Origin: an uncultured Eubacteriales bacterium
GTDB lineage: Bacteria; Bacillota; Clostridia; Oscillospirales; Acutalibacteraceae
DNA length: 8,542 bases
Reading direction: 5' to 3'
Assembly: GCA_900321665.1 (NCBI GenBank)
Contig: ONWY01000064.1
Location: 1 to 8,542 of the forward strand
Below the pieces are notes generated by a model that worked only from the letters and a program-made list of their open reading frames with translations, had not been told where the DNA came from and made no database searches. A program made the position numbers and the translations under genes. Position 1 is the stretch's first letter. Every line of letters begins with the position of its first letter. Shown in pieces: positions 1-6,896 of this stretch.

Positions 1-1065
1 GGATATGATACCATTGAAATCAGCGAGCTTGAAAAAAACCTCCCCAAAATTCAAAAATTGGCGGCAGATAACCAGGTTTTGGATGATGACCTTGCGGAGG
101 TAAACAATTTGTGGACCGGTGTGCCGGTGCAAAAAATCCAAATGGGTGATTTAAAAAATCTCAAAAATATGGAAAAAGAGATTAAATCAAAAATCATCGG
201 TCAGGATGAGGCGGTCGATGCGCTGTGCAAAGCCATTCGCCGCAGCCGCGTGCAAATCAGTGCCAGGCGCCGTCCGGCATCCTTCATCTTTGTCGGGCCG
301 ACAGGCGTCGGTAAAACGGAGCTTGTTAAGCAGTTGAGCTATCAGCTCTTTTCTACTCCCGAAACCCTCATCAGGCTTGATATGAGCGAGTTTATGGAGA
401 AGCACTCTGTTTCGAGAATCATCGGTTCGCCTCCCGGCTATGTCGGTTATGATGAAGCGGGGCAGTTGACCGAAAAGGTGCGCAGAAAGCCGTATTCCGT
501 CGTATTGTTTGATGAGATTGAAAAAGCGCATCCCGATGTAATGAATATTTTGTTGCAGATATTGGACGAAGGCAAGGTGACGGATGCGCACGGCAGAACC
601 GTTTCTTTTGCAAACACAGTCATTATCATGACCTCCAATGCCGGTTCCACTCATAAGGATACGACTTTAGGCTTTGCAAAAGACAAGGCGACCGTCTCTA
701 AGGAAAGAGCGATGAAAGCACTCGAGCAGTTCCTAAAGCCCGAGTTCATCGGCAGGGTAGATGAAATTATTGCTTTTAATCCCTTGTCGAAGGAAAACTA
801 TACTCAAATTGCCGGGTTGATGCTTGAGGAGCTCATCGACCCGCTTAAGGATAAAGGCATTGTGCTTTCTTGGAGCGATGCGGTTTTGTCATTTTTAAGC
901 GATAAAGCATATGGCGGTCCGCGCGGGGCGAGAGATTTGTCAAATGCGCTCAGAAAGTATGTTGAAGACCCGATTGCGGCTGTTTTAGTTGAAAAATGCG
1001 ATGAAAAAATCAGTGCGATTTCGCTTGATATCAGTGAGGGTGAAATCATAGTCAGCGCTGTGTAA
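1..1065 (+). CDS. ClpC-type ATP-dependent Clp protease ATP-binding subunit, 3' part (5' end outside window)
   Basis: This is the C-terminal 354 residues of a Hsp100/Clp unfoldase, a hexameric cytoplasmic ATPase that unfolds proteins and feeds them to a peptidase. The frame is open from base 1, so the gene begins upstream; the TTG at 58 is internal. Counting from codon 1, the segment opens with the linker ending in WTGVPV, then the second AAA+ module: Walker A GPTGVGKT (99-106), the pore-loop-region motif GYVGYDEAG, Walker B VVLFDE (167-172), sensor-1 region TSNAGS, and sensor-2 arginine in GPRGARDL, followed by the C-terminal lid. An LGF tripeptide at 223-225 sits where ClpA, ClpC and ClpE carry their ClpP-docking loop and where ClpB has none, so a ClpP partner is expected. 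EFIGRVDE replaces the commoner EFINRIDE. The N-terminal domain is unseen, so ClpC, ClpE and ClpA cannot be fully separated; ClpC-like is the best guess. The stop TAA is 34 bp before the next gene with no terminator between. Confidence 0.93.
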   Translation, partial: GYDTIEISELEKNLPKIQKLAADNQVLDDDLAEVNNLWTGVPVQKIQMGDLKNLKNMEKEIKSKIIGQDEAVDALCKAIRRSRVQISARRRPASFIFVGPTGVGKTELVKQLSYQLFSTPETLIRLDMSEFMEKHSVSRIIGSPPGYVGYDEAGQLTEKVRRKPYSVVLFDEIEKAHPDVMNILLQILDEGKVTDAHGRTVSFANTVIIMTSNAGSTHKDTTLGFAKDKATVSKERAMKALEQFLKPEFIGRVDEIIAFNPLSKENYTQIAGLMLEELIDPLKDKGIVLSWSDAVLSFLSDKAYGGPRGARDLSNALRKYVEDPIAAVLVEKCDEKISAISLDISEGEIIVSAV

Positions 1066-1099
1066 TTCAGAGTGCATTTCAGATAAGGAGTAAAATGTT

Positions 1100-1726
1100 A
1101 TGGGGAGAAGGATTTTATCGTTTGTATTGGCGATGGTTATGTTTCTCGGTATCGTGCCGTTTACTGCGTATGCCGATGCCGAATACATTCAGGGTCAGTG
1201 GCATTATATGATTGATGATAATGCTGCTAAAATCACCGCCTATACCGGAGAGGAAAAAATAGTCAATGTTCCGGAAACACTCGGTAATAAACCGGTGGAA
1301 TCGATTGCACCGTATACATTTGATAACACACCGGCAAAATCAATTAATTTACCGCTGAGCATTAAAACAATTGAGGAGAATGCATTTGTCGGTCCTGCCG
1401 TAAAAGCAATTTATGTGCCGAAAAGCGTGGAATCCATTGATGAAAATGCTTTTAAAAGTAACGCGCAGATTTTTTCCTTTGAAGGCACATTGGCGGAGGC
1501 GTTTACCAAAGCACACTCGTTGGAATTTATTAAAATCGCTTCTTCCGACCACTATGATTCGTATATCGGCAAAAAAGTATATATTGATACGCCTCATGGT
1601 TTTACTTTAAAAGCACTTGACCTTTACTTGCGGTATCACGGCGGTTTTGAATTTTACTGTCAGAGCTGTGCCGAAAGCTATCACCGACTTGCCCAAAATA
1701 GTGAATCTGTATTTGACGGATGCTAA
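1100..1726 (+). CDS. Secreted BspA-like leucine-rich-repeat surface protein, N-terminal piece of a frameshifted gene
   Basis: This piece has 208 residues. The ATG at 1100 is preceded by AAGGAG at 1085-1090, nine bases away, and encodes a clear Sec signal peptide: MGRR, a hydrophobic core to about residue 20, then a cut likely near AYADA (24-27). Residues about 45-140 are LRR_5 (BspA/Treponema pallidum type) repeats, recognisable by recurring blocks such as SIAPYTFDN, INLPLSIKTIEENAF and IYVPKSVESIDENAF. The last 40 or so residues end abruptly at a stop at 1724-1726 and do not resemble a natural C-terminus. The +1 frame over the same bases continues as Big2 domains and VanW (1617-3500). I therefore read both as one extracellular protein broken by a frameshift. 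It could be a sequencing error or a real pseudogene. The role is probably adhesion or cell-wall interaction by family; no substrate can be read from the sequence. Only 34 bp separate it from the Clp gene, so read-through transcription is possible. Confidence 0.8.
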   Translation: MGRRILSFVLAMVMFLGIVPFTAYADAEYIQGQWHYMIDDNAAKITAYTGEEKIVNVPETLGNKPVESIAPYTFDNTPAKSINLPLSIKTIEENAFVGPAVKAIYVPKSVESIDENAFKSNAQIFSFEGTLAEAFTKAHSLEFIKIASSDHYDSYIGKKVYIDTPHGFTLKALDLYLRYHGGFEFYCQSCAESYHRLAQNSESVFDGC

Positions 1727-3500
1727 GCAATTAACACCCGCTATTTCCAATGGCGATTATCCGATAAATGAATTTTCCTTTAAATCCAAAAATACAAAGG
1801 TGGCGAAGGTTTCCGCAAGCGGTAAAATTTCCGCTGTGGCACCCGGTTCCACCACCGTTGTGGTCAGCTATTCCAACGGTATTTCCGCTACCGTTCCTGT
1901 CAATGTCGGTAAAGTGACCTCGCAGTTTTCTTTGAACACAAATGAATACATGCTCGGTGTCGGTGAAACGAAAAAAATTGCTTATACCATCGGCAAAGAT
2001 GAAGTTGTGAAAAAGATTTACTATACTTCAAGCAACGAGAGCGTGGCAACCGTTGCGGCAAACGGAACCATTCAACCGCTCAAAGTCGGTGTAGCGACCA
2101 TTACCGCGACCACCAATAACGGCTTAAAGGACAGCTGCATTGTCACTGTCGGCAAGGCACCGACTTCCATCAAATTAGCGGCAAGCGGCGTTACAATGGG
2201 CGTTGGCGAAAAGGTGAAGTTTAAAGTCAGTGTCAACAGCGGTGCGATATGCTCTTCTTACTTGTGGCGCATAGAGGATGAAAGCATTGCTAAGGTGGAT
2301 GATTACGGCAATGTGGTCGGTAAAAAAGCCGGCACAACATACCTTTATGCTTATACATATAATTATAAATCCAAGAATCCCTATATTCGCACCTATGCAA
2401 AGGTTGTGGTGAAAAAAGCCCCCTCAAGTGTCGGTTTTAACAAGTCCACCGTTGTTATCGGCTTGGGTGAAAGCTTTGATGTAAACTGCAAGCTTCCCTC
2501 CGGTACGGCGAGCTATAAGATGACCACCGCATATCAAAATGATGGTGTTATCTCAGTCGGGAAAGGGCTTGTTGTCACCGGCAAAAAGCTCGGTACGGCT
2601 AAGATTATTGTTACGGCATTTAACGGTAAAAAAGGCGTTTGCACTGTGACTGTTAAGCCTGCACCGAAAAAAATTGCTTGTAAGCCGACTTCCGTAAAGC
2701 TTGCATATCATCAAAAATATACACTTAAACCGTATGTCAATACCGGTTCAGTATGCTCATCATATATTTATAAATCTTCTGATAAGAGTGTTTGTACCGT
2801 AAACAGTAACGGTGTGGTTTATGCGAAGGACTACGGCAGCTGCTATATTTATATTTACACCTATAATCATACGAAGAACAATCCGATTTCTTGCAAGGTG
2901 AAATTCAAGGTAGGCTACATTACCAATAAGCTTGAGTACTACACCACCTATTTTGTGGCGACGGATTACGGTAAGTCCAATAACATTAAAATGGCTTGTA
3001 AATATATCAATGGTAAAACCGATGGCTATATTTTGCAACCGGGCGAGGTGTTCTCCTTTAATGAAGCGGTTGGTCCCAGAACCTATTCCAGAGGTTTTAA
3101 AGACGGTTATGTGATTTCGGGGGGCGAATATGTGCCCGGTGTCGGCGGCGGCATTTGCCAATGCGCCACGACCATCTTTAATGCAACACTTTATGCCAAT
3201 TTAGAGGTTGTCGAGAGGTGGGAGCATTCGCTCAAATCGAGCTATGTTCCACTTGGCAGAGACGCGACTGTCTATTGGGGAGTTCAAGATTACAAATTCA
3301 GAAATGATTATAACACACCCATTCGCATCAAGATGAATTATGACCCCTCAGGTGTGCTTAATTGCACCATTTATTCCTTGGCAAAAATTAACCTGCCGAA
3401 GATTGAATTGCCTGTCAGCTATAGCGGTGGTGTTTACACTTTACGCAGAAAGGCAAACGGTAAAGTGAATTATGTTGCCAAGAGCAAATATAATAATTAG
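1617..3500 (+). CDS. Big2 (Ig-like) repeat protein with C-terminal VanW domain; C-terminal piece of the frameshifted gene
   Basis: The open frame is 627 codons from a TTG at 1617 that has no Shine-Dalgarno sequence; an in-frame TAA at 1608-1610 blocks extension. It is best seen as the continuation of the gene starting at 1100. Five Big2-type Ig-like domains follow one another at about residues 28-100, 101-179, 180-266, 267-347 and 348-432, each with the typical 'S.n..vAtV...G.v...k.GtatI' pattern. Residues about 433-600 are a VanW domain: PGEVFSFN at 475-482, then GPRT, then GGGICQ at 510-515 followed by TTIFNA, and finally YVPLGRDATVYWG. VanW occurs in some vancomycin-resistance clusters but is widespread in Firmicutes surface proteins, and its biochemical role is not settled, so no resistance is inferred; there are no van genes here. 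The protein should be exported via the signal peptide at 1100 and sit at the cell wall. A terminator follows 26 bp after the TAG. Confidence 0.85.
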   Translation: MTFTCGITAVLNFTVRAVPKAITDLPKIVNLYLTDAKQLTPAISNGDYPINEFSFKSKNTKVAKVSASGKISAVAPGSTTVVVSYSNGISATVPVNVGKVTSQFSLNTNEYMLGVGETKKIAYTIGKDEVVKKIYYTSSNESVATVAANGTIQPLKVGVATITATTNNGLKDSCIVTVGKAPTSIKLAASGVTMGVGEKVKFKVSVNSGAICSSYLWRIEDESIAKVDDYGNVVGKKAGTTYLYAYTYNYKSKNPYIRTYAKVVVKKAPSSVGFNKSTVVIGLGESFDVNCKLPSGTASYKMTTAYQNDGVISVGKGLVVTGKKLGTAKIIVTAFNGKKGVCTVTVKPAPKKIACKPTSVKLAYHQKYTLKPYVNTGSVCSSYIYKSSDKSVCTVNSNGVVYAKDYGSCYIYIYTYNHTKNNPISCKVKFKVGYITNKLEYYTTYFVATDYGKSNNIKMACKYINGKTDGYILQPGEVFSFNEAVGPRTYSRGFKDGYVISGGEYVPGVGGGICQCATTIFNATLYANLEVVERWEHSLKSSYVPLGRDATVYWGVQDYKFRNDYNTPIRIKMNYDPSGVLNCTIYSLAKINLPKIELPVSYSGGVYTLRRKANGKVNYVAKSKYNN

Positions 3501-3525
3501 TTTTCACTAAAAAAGCTTACAAAAT

Positions 3526-3551
3526 AAAAATCCGCCGAAAAGCGGATTTTT
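3526..3551 (+). terminator. Rho-independent terminator after the VanW gene
   Basis: A 10-bp perfect stem (3526-3535 with 3542-3551, core TCCGC/GCGGA) surrounds a 6-base loop. The descending arm ends in five Ts, 26 bp past the stop codon at 3500. The ascending arm begins with five As, so the same hairpin could also work on the minus strand. It lies between two convergent units, the VanW gene and the tRNA operon. Confidence 0.85.
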
Positions 3552-3584
3552 ATTTGTTTGAAAGCTTGGTGCTTTTGAAAATTC

Positions 3585-3625
3585 AAAAAAATAAAGCGGT
3601 AATTTGCTCTGCAAATTACCGCTTT
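3585..3625 (-). terminator. Rho-independent terminator of the tRNA operon
   Basis: Read on the minus strand, a 14-bp perfect stem (3625-3612 with 3606-3593) closes a 5-base loop. After one A there is a run of seven Ts (3591-3585). The stem starts on the very last base of the encoded CCA of tRNA-Gln, so there is no spacer between the mature tRNA end and the terminator. Confidence 0.9.
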
Positions 3626-3699
3626 GGCAGGGATAGCTGGGTTCGAACCAGCGGATGATGGAGTCAAAGTCCATTGCCTTACCACTTGGCTATATCCCT
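3625..3699 (-). tRNA. tRNA-Gln (anticodon TTG)
   Basis: On the minus strand the 75-nt cloverleaf has a 7-bp acceptor stem (AGGGATA with TATCCCT), discriminator G and an encoded CCA (3627-3625). The anticodon stem ATGGA/TCCAT encloses loop CTTTGAC, giving anticodon TTG, and a TTCGAAC T-loop is present. It is the last gene of the four-tRNA operon and reads CAA codons. Five bases separate it from tRNA-His. Confidence 0.96.
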
Positions 3700-3704
3700 A
3701 AATA

Positions 3705-3781
3705 TGGGGTGGAGTATGGGACTCGAACCCACGACATTCAGTGCCACAAACTGACGCTCTACCAACTGAACTAACCCCACC
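3705..3781 (-). tRNA. tRNA-His (anticodon GTG)
   Basis: This is a 77-nt minus-strand gene. The anticodon stem TCAGT/ACTGA holds loop TTGTGGC, giving anticodon GTG. The histidine identity is confirmed by the extra G at position -1 (base 3781), which faces discriminator C73 (3708). CCA is encoded at 3707-3705. The acceptor stem has one G-T wobble. It is third in the operon. Confidence 0.96.
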
Positions 3782-3787
3782 ATATTT

Positions 3788-3864
<77 letters not shown>

Positions 3865-3873
3865 ATATTTCTT

Positions 3874-3947
3874 TGGAGCGGGTGATGGGAATCGAACCCA
3901 CACAACCAGCTTGGAAGGCTGGGATTCTACCATTGAACTACACCCGC
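3874..3947 (-). tRNA. tRNA-Gly (anticodon TCC)
   Basis: This is a 74-nt minus-strand gene. The acceptor stem GCGGGTG/CACCCGC is perfect, with discriminator T and encoded CCA (3876-3874). The anticodon stem CCAGC/GCTGG holds loop CTTCCAA, giving TCC, which reads GGA. It is the first gene of the operon, with its 5' end about 19 bp from the promoter -10 box. Confidence 0.96.
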
Positions 3948-3965
3948 ATTTGTGGAACGCAAATT

Positions 3966-3994
3966 ATTTTAACATAACGACGGTTCAAAGTCAA
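3966..3994 (-). promoter_or_regulatory. Sigma-70-type promoter of the tRNA operon
   Basis: On the minus strand the -35 box TTGACT (3994-3989), a 17-bp spacer and the -10 box TAAAAT (3971-3966) form a near-consensus housekeeping promoter. The expected start is near 3958-3960, about a dozen bases before tRNA-Gly. The promoter is strong, as usual for stable RNA genes. Confidence 0.85.
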
Positions 3995-4049
3995 TATTAA
4001 AAAAGAAATATGTTTATTTTTTTAAAATTTTAATATAAATATTGACTTT
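3987..4049. repeat. Perfect 12-bp inverted repeat carrying both divergent -35 boxes
   Basis: AAAGTCAATATT at 3987-3998 is the exact reverse complement of AATATTGACTTT at 4038-4049. Each arm contains the -35 hexamer TTGACT of one of two diverging promoters (tRNA operon leftward, pot operon rightward) plus six flanking bases. The 39 bp between the arms are almost pure A and T. It may be an operator or simply symmetric promoter sequence. Confidence 0.8.
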
Positions 4050-4070
4050 ATTACTAATTTTATTTATTAT
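4042..4070 (+). promoter_or_regulatory. Sigma-70-type promoter of the pot operon
   Basis: TTGACT at 4042-4047, a 17-bp spacer and TATTAT at 4065-4070 match the housekeeping consensus closely. The expected start is near 4077, giving a leader of about 33 bases before potA. It is preceded by a long A/T-rich stretch that could act as an UP element. Confidence 0.8.
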
Positions 4071-4076
4071 TAAAAT

Positions 4077-4098
4077 ATTAATGATTTATTAATGATTT
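4077..4098 (+). repeat. Tandem 11-bp direct repeat in the potA leader
   Basis: ATTAATGATTT occurs twice without a gap (4077-4087 and 4088-4098), between the predicted transcription start and the ribosome binding site. The repeat is exact. It creates the ATG at 4092, which is not the likely potA start. Confidence 0.85.
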
Positions 4099-4104
4099 GG
4101 AGGG
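4099..4104 (+). promoter_or_regulatory. Ribosome binding site deciding the potA start
   Basis: GGAGGG lies five bases before the ATG at 4110. It falls inside the longer frame beginning at ATG 4092, which has no Shine-Dalgarno sequence of its own, so 4110 is the start. Confidence 0.85.
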
Positions 4105-4109
4105 TGAAA

Positions 4110-5249
4110 ATGCAACAGAAAAATATAGTTACTCTTGAAAATGTATGTGTGGATTTCGGCCCGGAACGCGTGCTTAATGACTTCACTTTAAGTATTAAAG
4201 ATAAAGAATTTGTCACTCTGCTCGGTCCCTCCGGCTGCGGTAAAACCACTACCTTGCGCCTGATTGCCGGCTTCTTGGAACCGAGTGAGGGAAAAATCCT
4301 GTTTGACGGCAAGGATATGACAGGAGTGCCTCCGTATAAACGGCAGGTAAACACTATTTTTCAACGCTATGCACTCTTTCCGCACCTAAATGTGTATGAA
4401 AACATTGCATTCGGCTTGCGAGTGAAAAAGACTAAGGAAAAAGAGATTGATTCCAAGGTGCGTCAAATTTTGAAAACCGTCAATTTAAGCGGCTTTGAAA
4501 ACAGAGATGTATCGCATTTATCGGGCGGCCAACAGCAGCGCGTTGCAATCGCCAGAGCGCTTGTCAACGAGCCGAAGGTTTTGCTGCTTGATGAGCCGCT
4601 TTCCGCACTTGATTTAAAGCTGCGCAAGGATATGCAGGTGGAACTGAAAAATATGCAGCGCGAAACCGGCATTACCTTTGTCTTTGTCACCCATGACCAG
4701 GAGGAAGCGCTCTCGATGTCCGATACCGTTGTGGTGATGGATAACGGCGTGATTCAGCAAATCGGCACCCCGGAGGATATTTACAACGAACCGATTAATG
4801 CTTTTGTGGCGGATTTTATCGGAGAAAGTAATATTATTGACGGCATCATGTTAGAAGATTACAAGGTACTTTTGGATGATGTGGTTTTCGAGTGTGTCGA
4901 TAAAGGCTTTGAAAAAAATGAAGCGGTCGATGTGGTCATTCGCCCTGAGGATGTGGATGTTGTCGCGCCTGAAAAGGGAATGTTGCAGGCAACCGTTACC
5001 GCGGTCACCTTTAAAGGGGTTCACTTTGAAATTATTGCCGATGTTAACGGCTTTAAGTGGATGATACAGTCTACCGATATTTCCTATGTCGGCGATAATA
5101 TCGGGCTTTATATTGAGCCGGATGCGTTTCATATTATGAAAAAGAGCGCTTACTCGGGCATGTTTGGTGATTACAGCACCTTCAGTGACGAAATCGAGCA
5201 GCTTTCCGATGTAAATTTTGGCGAAATCGAGGGCAATGCCGATGAATAG
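4110..5249 (+). CDS. potA: Spermidine/putrescine ABC transporter ATP-binding protein PotA
   Basis: This 379-residue protein is the cytoplasmic ATPase that powers polyamine uptake through PotB and PotC. From the ATG at 4110 the ABC motifs are complete: Walker A GPSGCGKTT (39-47), Q-loop glutamine in FQRYALFPH (Q85), signature LSGGQQQR (137-144), Walker B VLLLDEP (157-163) and the switch histidine in THD (H195). A C-terminal extension from about residue 240 to the end fits the TOBE/OB-fold regulatory domain of the CUT1/PotA family (IRPEDV is visible), and the length is normal for PotA. The alternative start at 4092 would add six residues but lacks a ribosome binding site. It is the first gene of potABCD behind a strong promoter, and its last eight bases overlap potB. 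Other ABC families with TOBE domains (FbpC, MalK) are less likely because the neighbours are potB, potC and potD. Confidence 0.95.
   Translation: MQQKNIVTLENVCVDFGPERVLNDFTLSIKDKEFVTLLGPSGCGKTTTLRLIAGFLEPSEGKILFDGKDMTGVPPYKRQVNTIFQRYALFPHLNVYENIAFGLRVKKTKEKEIDSKVRQILKTVNLSGFENRDVSHLSGGQQQRVAIARALVNEPKVLLLDEPLSALDLKLRKDMQVELKNMQRETGITFVFVTHDQEEALSMSDTVVVMDNGVIQQIGTPEDIYNEPINAFVADFIGESNIIDGIMLEDYKVLLDDVVFECVDKGFEKNEAVDVVIRPEDVDVVAPEKGMLQATVTAVTFKGVHFEIIADVNGFKWMIQSTDISYVGDNIGLYIEPDAFHIMKKSAYSGMFGDYSTFSDEIEQLSDVNFGEIEGNADE
5229..5233 (+). promoter_or_regulatory. Ribosome binding site deciding the potB start
   Basis: GAGGG inside the potA 3' end is eight bases before ATG 5242. It is only two bases before ATG 5236 and falls inside the longer frame from TTG 5218, so 5242 is the best start. 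Confidence 0.75.
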
Positions 5250-6078
5250 AGTAAAAAACAAGCAAAAGAATAAGTTAAAATATTTATCGGGCATTTATGT
5301 GTTTTGGATGATTGTTTTTACCGTTATCCCTTTGCTTCTGATAATCTATTTTTCCTTTACAACCACGGAAGGCAAGTTTACCTTTGAGAATATCAAAAAT
5401 ATTGGTGAATTTACACCGGTGTTTCTCTCTTCAATTAAGCTTTCCGCCATTTCCACCATCATATGCCTGCTTCTCGGGTATCCCTTTGCCTATATTATTT
5501 CAAAAATAAAGGCATCAAAGCAGATGATATTTATTATCTTTATTATGCTGCCGATGTGGATTAATTTCCTTTTAAGAACCTATGCTTGGATGACCTTGCT
5601 CGAGAACAACGGCATCATCAACAAGCTTCTTTCACTGGTAGGAATCGGCCCGGTGCATATGATTAATACACAGGGTGCGGTGGTGCTCGGTATGGTGTAT
5701 AATTTCCTGCCGTATATGATTATTCCGATTTTCAATGTCATCACCAAGATTGATAAGAGCTGCATTGAAGCGGCGCAGGACCTGGGTGCGAATCATGTGC
5801 GGGTGATGACACGCGTAATTTTCCCGCTGAGCATGCCCGGTATCGTTTCGGGCATCACGATGGTCTTTGTGCCTGCTGTCAGCACCTTTATTATTTCTAC
5901 CATGCTCGGCGGCGGCTCCAATATGATGATTGGTGATTTAATCGAGCTGCAGTTCCTCGGCGGTTCTTATGACCCGAATCTCGGCTCGGCGCTTTCGCTT
6001 GTGATGATGGTATTAATCCTCATCAGCATGGGCATTATGAATGAATTTGATACAGGGGAGGATGTCATGGCGCTATGA
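5242..6078 (+). CDS. potB: Spermidine/putrescine ABC transporter permease PotB
   Basis: This 278-residue inner-membrane permease forms the polyamine channel together with PotC. After a lysine-rich start there is a membrane helix at about 15-38, then several more hydrophobic segments (about 65-87, 95-112, 145-168, 200-222 and 250-270), the usual six-helix layout of the BPD_transp_1 fold. The EAA loop that contacts the ATPase is at about 176-201 (EAAQDLGA ... FPLSMPGI). The start is taken at 5242 because of the GAGGG spacing; starts at 5218 and 5236 are possible and add 8 or 2 residues. The gene overlaps potA by eight bases and potC by the four bases ATGA, so translation is probably coupled. 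The length is typical of the family. Confidence 0.94.
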   Translation: MNRVKNKQKNKLKYLSGIYVFWMIVFTVIPLLLIIYFSFTTTEGKFTFENIKNIGEFTPVFLSSIKLSAISTIICLLLGYPFAYIISKIKASKQMIFIIFIMLPMWINFLLRTYAWMTLLENNGIINKLLSLVGIGPVHMINTQGAVVLGMVYNFLPYMIIPIFNVITKIDKSCIEAAQDLGANHVRVMTRVIFPLSMPGIVSGITMVFVPAVSTFIISTMLGGGSNMMIGDLIELQFLGGSYDPNLGSALSLVMMVLILISMGIMNEFDTGEDVMAL

Positions 6079-6896
6079 AAAAGTTTCTTTCCAAAGTATA
6101 TGTTGCATTCATCTTCTTGTTTTTGTATGCGCCGATTGCGGTTTTAGTTGTCTTTTCTTTTAACAACTCCAAAAGTCGCTCCGTGTGGCACGGCTTCACA
6201 ATGAAGTGGTATGCCGAGCTGTTTCGTGACGAGGCGATTATCAGCGCATTTGGTACCACCTTGCTGGTATCCTTGCTCGCTGCCGTAATTGCAACCTTAA
6301 TCGGTACCATGGCGGCTATCGGGTTTAAGTATATGCGCAAAACACCGCGCACTGTGTTGATGCAGGTCAATAATATTCCGATGTTGAATCCGGAAATTGT
6401 GACCGGTGTATCGCTGATGCTCTTATTTGTGTATGTCGGCAGAGTGCTGGGCGGTGTGGAGCTTAGCTTCGGTACATTGCTGCTTGCGCACATCACCTTT
6501 AATGTGCCCTATGTGATATTAAATGTAATGCCGAAATTAAAGCAGATGGACAGCCACCTTTATGAAGCGGCGCTTGATTTGGGTTGTAAGCCCGCACAAG
6601 CCTTTTTTAAGGTGGTGCTGCACGAAATTCTGCCCGGTATTGTTTCCGGCTTTATTATGGCATTTACCTTGTCGTTTGATGATTTTGTTATCAGCTATTT
6701 TACAAGCGGTGCTAAATCTCAAACCCTTTCGATTATTATCTACGCGATGACAAGAAAGCGCATCAGTCCGAAAATTAACGCACTTTCAACCATTATGTTT
6801 GTGGTTGTTTTTGTCTTACTGCTGATTGTGAATTTAAGAAAAAGCAAAGATAATACGACCACCAAAAAGAAGCAAAAGGGGATGGTGAAGCTATGA
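6075..6896 (+). CDS. potC: Spermidine/putrescine ABC transporter permease PotC
   Basis: This 273-residue permease is the partner of PotB in the polyamine importer. It has an N-terminal membrane helix at about 8-29, further hydrophobic segments (about 58-84, 108-127, 135-152, 188-208 and 240-258), and the EAA loop at about 164-189 (EAALDLGCKP ... HEILPGI). The segment FTLSFDDFVISYFTSG is a conserved PotC hallmark. The tail is strongly basic (KKKQKG), as expected for a cytoplasmic end. The start ATG overlaps the potB stop as ATGA, and a GGGGAGG at 6055-6061 sits rather far upstream (13 bases), which fits re-initiation after potB. It overlaps the next gene by ATGA as well. It is intact and of normal length. 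Confidence 0.95.
   Translation: MKKFLSKVYVAFIFLFLYAPIAVLVVFSFNNSKSRSVWHGFTMKWYAELFRDEAIISAFGTTLLVSLLAAVIATLIGTMAAIGFKYMRKTPRTVLMQVNNIPMLNPEIVTGVSLMLLFVYVGRVLGGVELSFGTLLLAHITFNVPYVILNVMPKLKQMDSHLYEAALDLGCKPAQAFFKVVLHEILPGIVSGFIMAFTLSFDDFVISYFTSGAKSQTLSIIIYAMTRKRISPKINALSTIMFVVVFVLLLIVNLRKSKDNTTTKKKQKGMVKL

Noticed and set aside
187..654. Minus-strand 155-codon ORF opposite the Clp gene
   Set aside because: It is a shadow of a strongly conserved AAA+ coding region on the plus strand; the translation has no recognisable family.
1617..3500. VanW domain as evidence of a vancomycin-resistance cluster
   Set aside because: VanW domains are common in Firmicutes surface proteins, and no vanH, ligase, vanX or two-component genes are nearby.
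3497..3685. Minus-strand 62-codon ORF
   Set aside because: It covers the two terminators and tRNA-Gln and has no domain or ribosome binding site.
3948..4109. Possible riboswitch or leader RNA before potA
   Set aside because: The 162 bp are mostly A/T with two promoters and simple repeats; the predicted leader is only about 33 bases and has no structured aptamer-like element.
4851..5294. Minus-strand 147-codon ORF across the potA-potB junction
   Set aside because: It lies opposite well-supported potA and potB in a tight operon and shows no family signature.
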